64,000 nucleotides of DNA from DASRQZ01 sp964571275. Lineage in GTDB: Bacteria; Myxococcota_A; Polyangia; Fen-1088. Made by a program: the position numbers and the translations under genes. The number at the start of each line of letters is the position of its first letter. The first letter of the stretch is position 1. Under the pieces are notes generated by a model. The model worked only from the letters and a program-made list of their open reading frames with translations. It was not told the DNA's origin and did no database searches. The stretch spans positions 52,659-116,658 of the forward strand of contig CAZNCQ010000001.1 in NCBI GenBank assembly GCA_964571275.1. Direction: 5' to 3'. This document shows, one piece after another, positions 38,581-47,178 of this stretch.

Positions 38581-38985
38581 ATGTCCGACGCAAACAAAGT
38601 AGAGCGCAAGGGCGCGCAAGCGATCCTGGCGACGTTCATGCAAATGACCCGGCACGCCGAGCTCGCGCGAGAGATCCAGCAGGCGCGACTGAAGGCAACC
38701 GCCCGCCGGCTGGGCGCCGTCGCCGAGCCGAGCGAGATTGCCCGCCTTCAACAGCAGCTGGATCTGCAGCAGAGCCAGGAGGCGGCAATCGAGCAGGCGG
38801 TGCGGCGGCTGCACAAGCGCGTCCCGCAGCTAGCCAGCTTCGCCGAAGCCGGACTCACCTACGAGGACTACGCCGAGCTCGGTCTCGAGAAGGTGGTCGA
38901 CAAGGAAGCCGTCGAGGAAGCCCGCCTCCGCGGCGAGGAAGCACGAGGCAGGGCACGCGAGGGCGGCGACGCGCCGCCCAGATAG
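38581..38985 (+). CDS. Small coiled-coil protein between paralogues A and B
   Basis: A 134-residue, highly charged, helical protein. Heptad-like stretches run through HAELAREIQQARLKATARRL, EIARLQQQLDLQQSQEAAIEQAVRRLHK and a C-terminal EEARLRGEEARGRARE segment, so it is probably a coiled-coil oligomer. No cysteine and no membrane segment. It has an ideal ribosome-binding site, AGGAGG at 38567-38572, 8 nt from the ATG, the strongest in this part of the operon, which suggests high expression. Sitting between two paralogous large proteins, it could be their chaperone or assembly partner (inference). I do not recognise a family. Confidence 0.65.
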   Translation: MSDANKVERKGAQAILATFMQMTRHAELAREIQQARLKATARRLGAVAEPSEIARLQQQLDLQQSQEAAIEQAVRRLHKRVPQLASFAEAGLTYEDYAELGLEKVVDKEAVEEARLRGEEARGRAREGGDAPPR

Positions 38986-39025
38986 CAGACTCCCGAATCA
39001 CTTCACCGTCAAAGGAGCTACCTCG

Positions 39026-41602
39026 ATGGCCACTCTTCTTTGCATCCCGGTCGCGGTTGGAACCCCGGACGCGCCCGGCCCCCCGAATTTTCTCCAGGAT
39101 CCCGCGCAGGAGCCCCTGCTTCCCAGCCACGACCTGCTCATTCGCGATCCACGCTGGGTGGGCGCGCTTCGCCTGGCCTTCAGCGGCGGCGCCAGCCCGC
39201 AGGCGTACTTTCGCGCGCTGCAGAGCTCGAACGGGAGCGGCCCGCATCTCTATCTCCTGTGGCACCAGACCGCGGACTTCGACCTGGTGGAGAGCACCGA
39301 CGCCGTGTGGGTCGGCTTCGCGGTCGGCAACAGCTACGCGCGCGTCTTCCGCATCCTGGCGTTCGGCGACAGCAACACCGCGGTTGCGGCCAGCAAGACC
39401 GCTCTGCAGATCGACTCGTACACGCTGAACGGAGACTTCATCAGCGGCACCTGGGCGCTGGACAATCCCGGCCCGAACGCCAGCCACTGGACGGTGCAAT
39501 CGACCGTGAGCTGGCTGGAGAATCCCAACACCAGCTCGTCAGACTGGGCGGTGGCCATGCGGGTCCCGCTCGTGGGACCGAACAACTTTCAGGACGCGAA
39601 CGGCATCCCGGTCAACCTGGGCGATTCGTTCAAGATGTTCTTCAGCATCGTGAACTGGACCACCACGCCGACGAAATCCTTCGCCGAGACCAACTGGCCC
39701 GCGGACACCGGTTACATCCCGTTCAGCAACAGCAACGAAAACGCTCCGACAGTGCCTCCGCCCGCCGTCTGGGGCGACTTTCAGGTCAGCGGCGCCCAGC
39801 CGTGTCAGGCCGGAGTCTCCATCGATGCCTCGCAGATCAAGATTGGCCATCCCATCCAAACCGATCCCGACACCGGGCTGGCCTCCGACAACATGATCCT
39901 GGTGAACACGGCGGCCAACGCCAACGACCCGGTCAATCAACAAAACGCGAACAACAACGTCTTCACGGCCAGCATCAACAACGCCTCCGGAGGCAGCGTT
40001 GGTCAGATCAACGCAACCTTCCGCCTCGCCAACTGGGGCGCCATCGTTGCCGACGACGGACAATGGACAGAGGTCGCCGCCGGCAGCACCGGCGCCACGA
40101 CGCCAACCGGGCTGGTGCCCATCACAGCCACCTGGGGTCAGAACGTCAACAGTTCGATCTCCGACCCGTTCAACATGCAGCAGTTCCTGAACCCGGCGTT
40201 GCACAACGCCGACCAGTGCGTGCTCGTGGAGCTGGACGGGAACAACATCATCTTCACCTCCGACAGCGCGCGCACGAACATGATCTTCAAGAAGCTGGCC
40301 TCGCCGCTCGACACGATCGCCGAGATCAGCGCCCGTGGTCTCGGTGCCGATCCCTTTGGAACCAGCCACCGCACGATCTATCTCTTCGTGCAACAGCTGA
40401 ACATGCCCCCCACCACCGACCCGAACGACCTTCGGACACGGCAGCTGCAGACGCTGATCTGGAACAACCAGGGGAACCTCACGGGATCGGCGGGTGCATC
40501 GTCGTCCAGCGGCGGCGGCACGGAGATCCTGGATTCGCCGTGGGACGTGCTGGATCAGTTCGTACCGACCTACAAGGTTCATGCGTTCTACGAGACCGGC
40601 GCTGTCGGGTTCAACCGCGGCATCGCGTTCAACGCGTTCAAGTCGCTGAGCAGCTTCGGTATCTACGCCAACGCCACCGGCTCCCAGCTCTTCGGCTGGG
40701 ACAGTCAGCTCGTGGGAGCCGAGCAACTCTCACCCGACGTCTGGCGGGTCCGGGTCCCCAATGAGTCGGCGATCCGTATCACCGTCCGCCTGCTCGCCAA
40801 GGACCACGCCGCGGACACCCTCGACCACTCGGGCGACAAACCGACCGCGCTGCTGACCAACCTGTGCCTCTTCGCGCAGCGCAACCTCAACATCGCCGAT
40901 CGGGTCAAGACGCTGGGACCGATGGCCTGCGCGGGGCAGACCAACATCGGCACCGACACCCAGTCGGTGAGCGTCGTCGGCGCGGGCGCGATCCAGCTGC
41001 GGGATCGCGCGAAGGTCAGCGGGTCGGTGGTCTCGGGCCAGAACGTCTCGCTCGGCAATGGCGTGCAGGTCGGCGGCGGCGTGACCTCCAAGGCTGCCGT
41101 ACGGCTGCCAACGCTGGCCCTCAACGTGACGTTTCCGACGAAGAACCAGGGCCCCGTCTCGCTGGACCCGGGCAAGACCGCGACCATCACGCCGGGCGCT
41201 TACACCGACGTTTCGATCAAGTCCCGGGCGGCGCTGACGCTCAACGGCGGCGGCGTCTACTACTTCAACTCGCTGGATCTGGAGCCGCAGTCGGTCGTCA
41301 CGCTCAGCTCGGGCGGCAGTCCGGTCATCCTCTACGTGCGGCAGAGCTTGATCTTCCGCGGTCAGTTCACCGTTCCCGGCGGAGGCGCGCCCAACCTCTT
41401 CATTGGCGTCGTCGGTCAAACAATGGTGAGCCTGGAGGCGCCGTTCACCGGAACGGTGGTCGTGCCGAACGGGACGTTGCAGCTGGCCACGGTTCCCAAG
41501 CCGGGCTTCACGGGCGCGTTCTTCGCGGGGAACCTGGTCGTGCAACCGGACAACACGATCAACCTCATCCCGTTCAGCGGAACGCCCGCGATCGAGATCT
41601 GA
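39026..41602 (+). CDS. Large fibre-like protein B (paralogue of A)
   Basis: An 858-residue protein matching protein A along its whole length with very similar blocks: LIRDPRWVGALRLAFSGGAS, LYLLWHQTADFDLVESTDAVWVGF, STVSWLENPNTSSSDWAVAM, FKMFFSIVNWTT, the DSPWDVLDQFVPTYKVHAFY domain and the C-terminal module (GGGVYYFNSLDLEP, APNLFIGVVGQTMVSLEAPF, PGFTGAFFAGNLVV, ending in PAIEI as in A). The main difference is the linker: A has a long Gly/Asn tract, B a short Ser/Gly one (SAGASSSSGGG). AGGAG precedes the ATG by about 8 nt. The N-terminal part vaguely recalls CBM9-like carbohydrate-binding domains, but I would not assign that without a search. Confidence 0.7.
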   Translation: MATLLCIPVAVGTPDAPGPPNFLQDPAQEPLLPSHDLLIRDPRWVGALRLAFSGGASPQAYFRALQSSNGSGPHLYLLWHQTADFDLVESTDAVWVGFAVGNSYARVFRILAFGDSNTAVAASKTALQIDSYTLNGDFISGTWALDNPGPNASHWTVQSTVSWLENPNTSSSDWAVAMRVPLVGPNNFQDANGIPVNLGDSFKMFFSIVNWTTTPTKSFAETNWPADTGYIPFSNSNENAPTVPPPAVWGDFQVSGAQPCQAGVSIDASQIKIGHPIQTDPDTGLASDNMILVNTAANANDPVNQQNANNNVFTASINNASGGSVGQINATFRLANWGAIVADDGQWTEVAAGSTGATTPTGLVPITATWGQNVNSSISDPFNMQQFLNPALHNADQCVLVELDGNNIIFTSDSARTNMIFKKLASPLDTIAEISARGLGADPFGTSHRTIYLFVQQLNMPPTTDPNDLRTRQLQTLIWNNQGNLTGSAGASSSSGGGTEILDSPWDVLDQFVPTYKVHAFYETGAVGFNRGIAFNAFKSLSSFGIYANATGSQLFGWDSQLVGAEQLSPDVWRVRVPNESAIRITVRLLAKDHAADTLDHSGDKPTALLTNLCLFAQRNLNIADRVKTLGPMACAGQTNIGTDTQSVSVVGAGAIQLRDRAKVSGSVVSGQNVSLGNGVQVGGGVTSKAAVRLPTLALNVTFPTKNQGPVSLDPGKTATITPGAYTDVSIKSRAALTLNGGGVYYFNSLDLEPQSVVTLSSGGSPVILYVRQSLIFRGQFTVPGGGAPNLFIGVVGQTMVSLEAPFTGTVVVPNGTLQLATVPKPGFTGAFFAGNLVVQPDNTINLIPFSGTPAIEI

Positions 41603-41650
41603 GGTCTTCGAAGCTGGTTGGTCGAGACATTTCCATGATATCAGCGAGTG

Positions 41651-42613
41651 ATGATGCCGTTCGGGTCGATCCCACGGCTGAGGTTGCTCGCATTGTTCAT
41701 CGTCAGCGTCGCGTCCGCGGCGACGTCAATGCTCGTTGGCGGTTGTGGGCAGCGGCCCCTTCCTCTGACAACCCTCGACAATCCTCCACCGCCGTACGAC
41801 GCCGGAGCCGAAGCTGTCGACGGCTCCGGCGACGGGCCCCAGGGCTCGATCGATGCGCCAGCTGATGTCCCCGACGTCCCGCCCACGCTCGGGGATGTCT
41901 CCATCCACTGGATCGACGCGTCTCCCATCCAGCTCCTCGACGGAGCCGCGATGTTCTTCCGGTTCGTCGTTCAGTCCACCGTACCGCACGCGACGACGGT
42001 CGCGCTCGCTGCGCGCCTGTCGGTGCCCGGCTGGACCTCGTCTTTGTTCGACCAGAATCTCGACCCGTTGCCCGCGAGCGGGATCGCGGTGGACGCGCGA
42101 GCCAGCGCCGAGCTCTGGGTTCGCGTCGATCCCGTCCCCGATCAACTCGGAGAATCCTTCATGCTCGCCGTCGACGGGACGGCGGCTCCTCTATCAGCGA
42201 CCACCGGTTGGCTCGGCTTCACGATCGGCCAGATTCCCGCCTGGCCCGATGGCTCACACACCATCCTGCCGGGCACCACGAACCTGGGGCCTGGGGTCAC
42301 GTTTGACGGCTCGACCGTCACGGCGAGGCCGGGCAGCCTGGCGTCGTTCACCTTCAAGTTTCTTTTCATCCAGGGAGGCGACGGCTTCAGCGTCTCCGTC
42401 AGAGAGGTGGGCGGCGCATCCGGCTGGGGTCCTTTCCTCACCTCGGGCATTCCCACCCAGATCGCGCCCAACACCACACGCTCTCTCGGTTTCGGAATCG
42501 GGATGGGCGCGACGGGCGCCGCCCATGCCGGCTACATTCGTTTCGACGTGCTGCAGAACGGCAACGCGATCAGATCGATCCTCGTTGCCGTTGCCGTGGC
42601 GCCGTCGCCCTGA
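41651..42613 (+). CDS. Lipoprotein with fibre-tip-like beta domains
   Basis: About 320 residues. An N-terminal basic and hydrophobic segment (RLRLLALFIVSVASAATSM) runs into a lipobox LVGGC, so the mature protein should be lipidated and membrane-anchored. After a Pro/Asp/Gly-rich spacer of about 50 residues, the remaining 240 resemble the C-terminal 240 residues of beta-helix protein 3 in order and motif: AMFFRFVVQS, LGFTIGQIPAWPDGSHTI, GASGWGPF, NTTRSLGFGIG, then a final strand pair. Start candidates are GTG 41648, ATG 41651 and ATG 41654; I chose the first ATG. It lies 48 nt after paralogue B on the same strand. It could anchor the particle to the producer's envelope or be an adhesin of the same family (inference). 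Confidence 0.72.
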   Translation: MMPFGSIPRLRLLALFIVSVASAATSMLVGGCGQRPLPLTTLDNPPPPYDAGAEAVDGSGDGPQGSIDAPADVPDVPPTLGDVSIHWIDASPIQLLDGAAMFFRFVVQSTVPHATTVALAARLSVPGWTSSLFDQNLDPLPASGIAVDARASAELWVRVDPVPDQLGESFMLAVDGTAAPLSATTGWLGFTIGQIPAWPDGSHTILPGTTNLGPGVTFDGSTVTARPGSLASFTFKFLFIQGGDGFSVSVREVGGASGWGPFLTSGIPTQIAPNTTRSLGFGIGMGATGAAHAGYIRFDVLQNGNAIRSILVAVAVAPSP

Positions 42614-42682
42614 CCAAGAAGCGACGACCATCATCAGGATCGGGTTCTCGGCTGCGCGAGACTCCGGCAGGCAAGGTTAGGC

Positions 42683-45600
42683 GTGGCAACCTTCGCCCCA
42701 CTCACGAGGAAGTCGCAAACCGGCAAGGCTCCGCAACCGATCGTCCCAAAGAAGCCGCCGCCACCGAAGATCGAGAGTCGCCCGCGCGTCCCCGAGCGGC
42801 GGCCCGAGCTACCGCCGTTCGCGATGCGCGGCGGGTCGGCCCTGGTGCAAGCGAAGCTCCGGGTGAGTCAACCTGGCGACGCCTCCGAAGTCGAAGCGGA
42901 TGCCGCTGCCGAGCGATTGACGGCCGGTCTGCCGGCACCGGTGGGACCCGCACCCGCCGATGCGGATCCGAACCAGCAGCCGGACGAATCGACCGCCTCG
43001 GAGCAAAAGGTCCTGACGACCAGCGCGGAGGTCGCGTCCGCCGGCACCGCGGCCGGTGACGAGAGCGCCTTCGCCAGACGCAGCGCCGCTGGACCCCGGT
43101 TCGTCGGCGCAAACACGCAGGCGCAGCTTCGCAACAGCGCGGGCCGGGGCGCGCCCCTGGAAGAGTCGGACCGCGCGAGCTTCGAGGCCGGGCTCGGCCA
43201 TGACCTCGACGGCGTGCGCGTTCATCGCGACGCCGAGGCGGCTCGGATCACGGCCGACGCCGGCGCTGTGGCCCTGACGCACGGACGCGACATCTACTTT
43301 TCGCCCGGTGCTTACGCCCCGCGAACGCCGTCGGGAGCGCGGCTGCTGGCCCACGAGATCGCGCACGTGGCGCAGCAAGCGCAGCGCGCACCGGCCGTTC
43401 AGCGTCAGGCGGCGCCGGCGCCCGCCGCGGAACAGGTCCGCAAGTTCAAAGTCCACTTCCCGAAGGGCGCGCAGCTCGACGGCGCGGAGGCCGGGGCTCT
43501 CACCTTGACGCAAGCCTTCGGCGTGACGCTGGCGCAGGCGCGGCAGCTGCTCGTTCGCCACCACGCCCAGTGGGCGGAGACCTTCACGCTCACCAAGAGG
43601 GATCGCGAGCAGGGATTCTTCAACGTCGACATGTCGGAAGGGCTGTACGACGAGGTGCGGGACGAGCTGGCCGGCATGCGCGAGGAGGCAAAGCGCACCA
43701 AGGATTTCGGCAAGCTGCCCAAGAGCGAGCAGCAGAAGGTCAACGACGAGGCCGACAAGCAGTTCTGGAAGGAGATCGACGACAAGACCAACGAGAAGAT
43801 CGATCCCAAGAAGGGCGCCGCCGAGCAGCAGAAGGCGGAGCAGTGGAAGATGATCCGCGACCAGCTGCTGCAGCTGCGCGAGATCCTGGGAGCACTGCCA
43901 CCGGCCGTGCGGAGTGTCATGGGCGACCCGTCGCGGTTCACCCCCACCCAGTACGAGCAACTGGTTCGCATCGGCACGAAGCTCAAGGGCCTGAACGCCG
44001 ATGATCTCGAGCTTTACAAGATCATCGCGACCGCGACGACCATCGATCTCGACGCGGTGGAGACCAGCCTCGATCAGTTCATCTCTTTCAAAGAGAAATA
44101 TCGGCAAGCACTGCAGACGAACACCGCGCCCCCCGCGAGCAGCGGCGGGGACAAGCCGGCGCCCGCGGCCGGCGACCAGGCGGAGCTGCCGCTCGACAAG
44201 CAGCTCGAACGATCCTGGGAGGGGTTCGACAAGGCGGGCTTCGGAAAGATGGACGCCGCGTCCAAGGAGGCGACTGCGCGGCAGATCGCCGCGCAGCGCA
44301 CCGCGACGCAGATCCGGTACATGACCACGCACCCCGGCGAGACCGCCGTCAACATGGCCAAGGGTCTCAATCCGGCGGAGCTGGCCCAGGGGATCGAGAA
44401 GGACGTGAAGGAGTTCAAGGGCTCCGAGAGCAGCTGGGGCAAGTGGGCCGCCGGCACGGGAATCGGGGGCAAGACCGCCGGGTGGATCGCCGGCGTTGCG
44501 GCCGTGGCCTGGGTGGTGATGTGGTTCATCCCCGGGGTCAACCTGGCCAACGCCATGGCGACGGCGCTGGCGGTGGCCATGTACGCCGGCCTCGCGTCGG
44601 TGGTGCTGGCCGGGGCGTCGTCCGAGCTGCATATCCAGGCCGCGGCCGCTTCCAAGACGGAAGGTGAGTTCGAGAAGCAAACCAACGCCGCCGCGGACGA
44701 GCTGACCAGCTTCGTGCTGGGCGCTGCGCTGCTGGCCGCGGCCTTCGTGCTCAAATTCCTCGGCCGCGTCAAGTTCGTCCAGCGCTACCTCAACATCGGC
44801 AAGGTCCTGAACGACGCCAAGGTCAAGGCGTGGAATGCCGTCGGCGTCGACGCGCTCCGGGCCGTGCGGCAAGAAGCCGTGGCGGCCATCCAGAGCCAGG
44901 TGGCTGCGCTCGACGCGGAGATCCAGCCCGCCCAGGCCGAGCACCTGGCGCTGCGCAAGCAGATCGAGGCGCTATCGCCCGCCGATCTCATGAGGAAGAT
45001 CGCGACCGATCCCGCCTTCGCTAGCCAGCTCGGGCTCGACCCGCAACAGGCCAAGGCGTTCGGACCGGCGGCGGAGGGACCGCTCGCGGAGCAAGGCGCG
45101 CCGAAGGCGAAAGCCAAGATCCTCGAGGCGATGGACGACGCGGCCGCCGAAGCGAAGGCGCGGATCGATCGCTTCAAAGGCGACGTGCAAAAGTCGATCG
45201 ACGACCTCACCGGGGCCGACGACAAGAGCTCGTTCGACTCGGCGGTCAACCGCGCCCAGAAGACTCTCGCCCCCGAAGAACAGGCACGCGTCAGCGACGA
45301 GGCCGGCAAGGCGTATCAGGACCGCAAGCTCAAGGCGGCGCTCGAGGAGCTGGAGAAGCAGGCCGCCAAGGCGAAAGCCGACGCGGCGGCCGCGAAGGCG
45401 AAAGTCGACGCCGACGCGGCGAAGGCCGAGGCCGACACGGCCACAAAAGCCAAGACCGGAACCGCTGCCCAGCCCGCGACCGCGGGCGTGAAGCCGAAGC
45501 CACCGGAGGCCGGCGCGCAGCCGGCGGAGAAAAAGCCCGGGACCAGCACGAAGGACGCAACCCCGGCCGCCGACGCTTACCTCGAGGCCGGGAAGAAGCT

Positions 45601-46372
45601 GGGGCTCTCGGATTCGACCGTCGACCAGCTGCGCAAGGCCAACGTGGAGATGACCCGCGTCGCGGATCTCATCAAGAAAGGCAACGCGCCCGAGATCGCC
45701 GCCGATCTCGCGGTCCGCGAGCTGGATCTGGCCAAGACGTTCGAGGCGGTGAAAGTCGCGAAGGGAAAAGAGGCCACGCGCCTCGCCCGCCTGGCTGCCG
45801 ACGGCGGCATCATGAGTCGGGTCGAGCAGCTCATGGACTACGCCCGCAAGGGCCTCTACGGAAATCCCCGGAAGCTTCCCCAGCTGATCACGGCGATCGG
45901 GAAAGGCTCTCTGCAGCACATTCAGGCCATCGACGACGGTCTCTCCCGGCTGGGCCAGGGGCACACGGTCGACATCGAGGCCGAGGCCGACATCGTCGAC
46001 CACACCACCCAGGAGGCGATCCAGCACAAGCAGGTCAGCGGCAAGGCAGCGGAGGCGCTGGGGGATAACGTCAAGAGCGCCCTCAAGCAGCTGGCCGGCA
46101 AGAGCGATCCCAAGGAGATTCCGCCGCCCGGGTTCAAGCGCATCGCCGACATCCGCATCATCGAGCCCACGAACCCCAACTTCGCCGCCGACGAAGCGAC
46201 GCTCAGCCGATACCTGAAGGAGATGAAGGCGCTCAGTGAAAAGATAGGGACCGACCCGGACGCGGATCCGAACGCAAGGATGGAGGGGCTCGACGGCAAT
46301 TTGCAGGTGCGGATCACCAATTCGAAGGGTACGTTCAAATTCGACGGGCCAGACTTCGACCCGGTCAAATGA
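42683..46372 (+). CDS. DUF4157 (eCIS-core) polymorphic toxin, candidate eCIS cargo
   Basis: A 1,229-residue protein starting at GTG 42683. The N-terminal 150 residues are Pro/Ala-rich. The DUF4157 domain follows: SFEAGLGHDLDGVRVHRDAEA, YFSPGAYAPRTPSG and the zinc-protease-like motif HEIAH at 224-228. From general knowledge, DUF4157 marks proteins encoded beside eCIS loci and is thought to target cargo to the particle. A charged coiled-coil region follows, then hydrophobic segments near 593-650 and 673-695 that may help membrane passage, Ala/Lys-rich coiled coils near 860-980, and a compact C-terminal domain. In it, residues about 1093-1115 (VDIEAEADIVD, then IQHKQVSG) resemble a PD-(D/E)XK nuclease core with Q for the usual E; this is tentative. 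The stop overlaps the next gene by 4 bp. Confidence 0.8.
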   Translation: MATFAPLTRKSQTGKAPQPIVPKKPPPPKIESRPRVPERRPELPPFAMRGGSALVQAKLRVSQPGDASEVEADAAAERLTAGLPAPVGPAPADADPNQQPDESTASEQKVLTTSAEVASAGTAAGDESAFARRSAAGPRFVGANTQAQLRNSAGRGAPLEESDRASFEAGLGHDLDGVRVHRDAEAARITADAGAVALTHGRDIYFSPGAYAPRTPSGARLLAHEIAHVAQQAQRAPAVQRQAAPAPAAEQVRKFKVHFPKGAQLDGAEAGALTLTQAFGVTLAQARQLLVRHHAQWAETFTLTKRDREQGFFNVDMSEGLYDEVRDELAGMREEAKRTKDFGKLPKSEQQKVNDEADKQFWKEIDDKTNEKIDPKKGAAEQQKAEQWKMIRDQLLQLREILGALPPAVRSVMGDPSRFTPTQYEQLVRIGTKLKGLNADDLELYKIIATATTIDLDAVETSLDQFISFKEKYRQALQTNTAPPASSGGDKPAPAAGDQAELPLDKQLERSWEGFDKAGFGKMDAASKEATARQIAAQRTATQIRYMTTHPGETAVNMAKGLNPAELAQGIEKDVKEFKGSESSWGKWAAGTGIGGKTAGWIAGVAAVAWVVMWFIPGVNLANAMATALAVAMYAGLASVVLAGASSELHIQAAAASKTEGEFEKQTNAAADELTSFVLGAALLAAAFVLKFLGRVKFVQRYLNIGKVLNDAKVKAWNAVGVDALRAVRQEAVAAIQSQVAALDAEIQPAQAEHLALRKQIEALSPADLMRKIATDPAFASQLGLDPQQAKAFGPAAEGPLAEQGAPKAKAKILEAMDDAAAEAKARIDRFKGDVQKSIDDLTGADDKSSFDSAVNRAQKTLAPEEQARVSDEAGKAYQDRKLKAALEELEKQAAKAKADAAAAKAKVDADAAKAEADTATKAKTGTAAQPATAGVKPKPPEAGAQPAEKKPGTSTKDATPAADAYLEAGKKLGLSDSTVDQLRKANVEMTRVADLIKKGNAPEIAADLAVRELDLAKTFEAVKVAKGKEATRLARLAADGGIMSRVEQLMDYARKGLYGNPRKLPQLITAIGKGSLQHIQAIDDGLSRLGQGHTVDIEAEADIVDHTTQEAIQHKQVSGKAAEALGDNVKSALKQLAGKSDPKEIPPPGFKRIADIRIIEPTNPNFAADEATLSRYLKEMKALSEKIGTDPDADPNARMEGLDGNLQVRITNSKGTFKFDGPDFDPVK

Positions 46373-47106
46373 ACGAACGCAATCACTGGATCACCTTCCC
46401 GAACCACTTCGTCGTGCGCTGGGGCGCCTTTCTGCAGGGGCCGCGTGGTGACGGGGACGCGCTGGCGCGCTTCGCCGCCGGCGTGATCGACGCAGGCGTT
46501 CGGCAGGCTGTCTTCAGCCCGGTTCGCCTCCCCGATTTCTCATCCGCGGGCGACGGGCCAATCACCGCCGCTGCATACGCAGACAACATGCGCGCTCAGA
46601 TGCAGCGGCACGGACGTGTGTCCCTGTTTTCGGGCAACGTCGGTCCCGGACCCAAGCTCTGGACGCAGGCCCGCCTCGCCTATTTTCGCGGCGACGAGAT
46701 CGTCGAGGAGGAGGTAGGCGACGTGGGCGCTTTGCTCCAGACGCTGCGGCCGGATGTGGTCGAGCGAGGCGGGATGTTCATGCGAGGAGCTCCTCCGATC
46801 GCCGTCGAGGGTATGACCGTGCCGCTCAGCCGCGATCAGGAGGTTCGTGTCGAGATCCGCCTCGACACCGACATCTGGTTTCCGCGCGTGATGGGCATTC
46901 TCGAAGAGGCCCCCGAGGAAGGCGACCTCCCCGAGGCGTTCGACAACCACGCGCTGGCGGAGCGCCACACCCCGCGCCTCAACGCTTTCCTGAACGAGGT
47001 GAGAACGCTCACGGTGGCGCTCGGAGGACGATGGGAGGTGCTGGAGGTCGACCCCTTCGGGGCCGACTACGCGCCGATGTGGCACGAGGGCGGGATCCTT
47101 CTCTGA
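46369..47106 (+). CDS. Putative immunity protein for the upstream DUF4157 toxin
   Basis: A 245-residue acidic cytoplasmic protein with no signal peptide or membrane segment. Its ATG overlaps the toxin stop (ATGA), the classic arrangement of toxin and immunity genes. Sequence features include an N-terminal WITFPNHFVVRWGAFLQG segment, PGPKLWTQARLAYFRGDEIVEEEVGD in the middle and a C-terminal FLNEVRTLTVALGGRWEVLEVDPFG. Several neighbouring Asp and Glu residues could bind a basic toxin surface. I do not recognise a named immunity family. The role rests on overlap, size, position at the end of the + strand unit and absence of other functional motifs. Confidence 0.6.
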   Translation: MNERNHWITFPNHFVVRWGAFLQGPRGDGDALARFAAGVIDAGVRQAVFSPVRLPDFSSAGDGPITAAAYADNMRAQMQRHGRVSLFSGNVGPGPKLWTQARLAYFRGDEIVEEEVGDVGALLQTLRPDVVERGGMFMRGAPPIAVEGMTVPLSRDQEVRVEIRLDTDIWFPRVMGILEEAPEEGDLPEAFDNHALAERHTPRLNAFLNEVRTLTVALGGRWEVLEVDPFGADYAPMWHEGGILL

Positions 47107-47110
47107 TCAG

Positions 47111-47178
47111 AACGCGACGCTGAAGGCTCCGAACCCGACGCTGCAGGTTCCGCTCAGAACGTGACGCTGAAGGTGGCC
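47111..47178. repeat. Three imperfect 21-bp repeats at the 3' end of the large DUF4157 gene
   Basis: Units 47111-47131 and 47132-47152 are adjacent, and 47158-47178 follows after 5 nt; all share AAC-N-CGACGCTG-AAG-like cores. The unit at 47158 is coding and specifies the terminal residues of the - strand gene; the other two lie in the short convergent intergenic space after its stop. Confidence 0.75.

Noticed and set aside
43352..43366. HEIAH as an active zinc protease
   Set aside because: DUF4157 proteins share this HExxH motif, but a third zinc ligand and a protease role cannot be shown here; treated as a targeting-domain signature.
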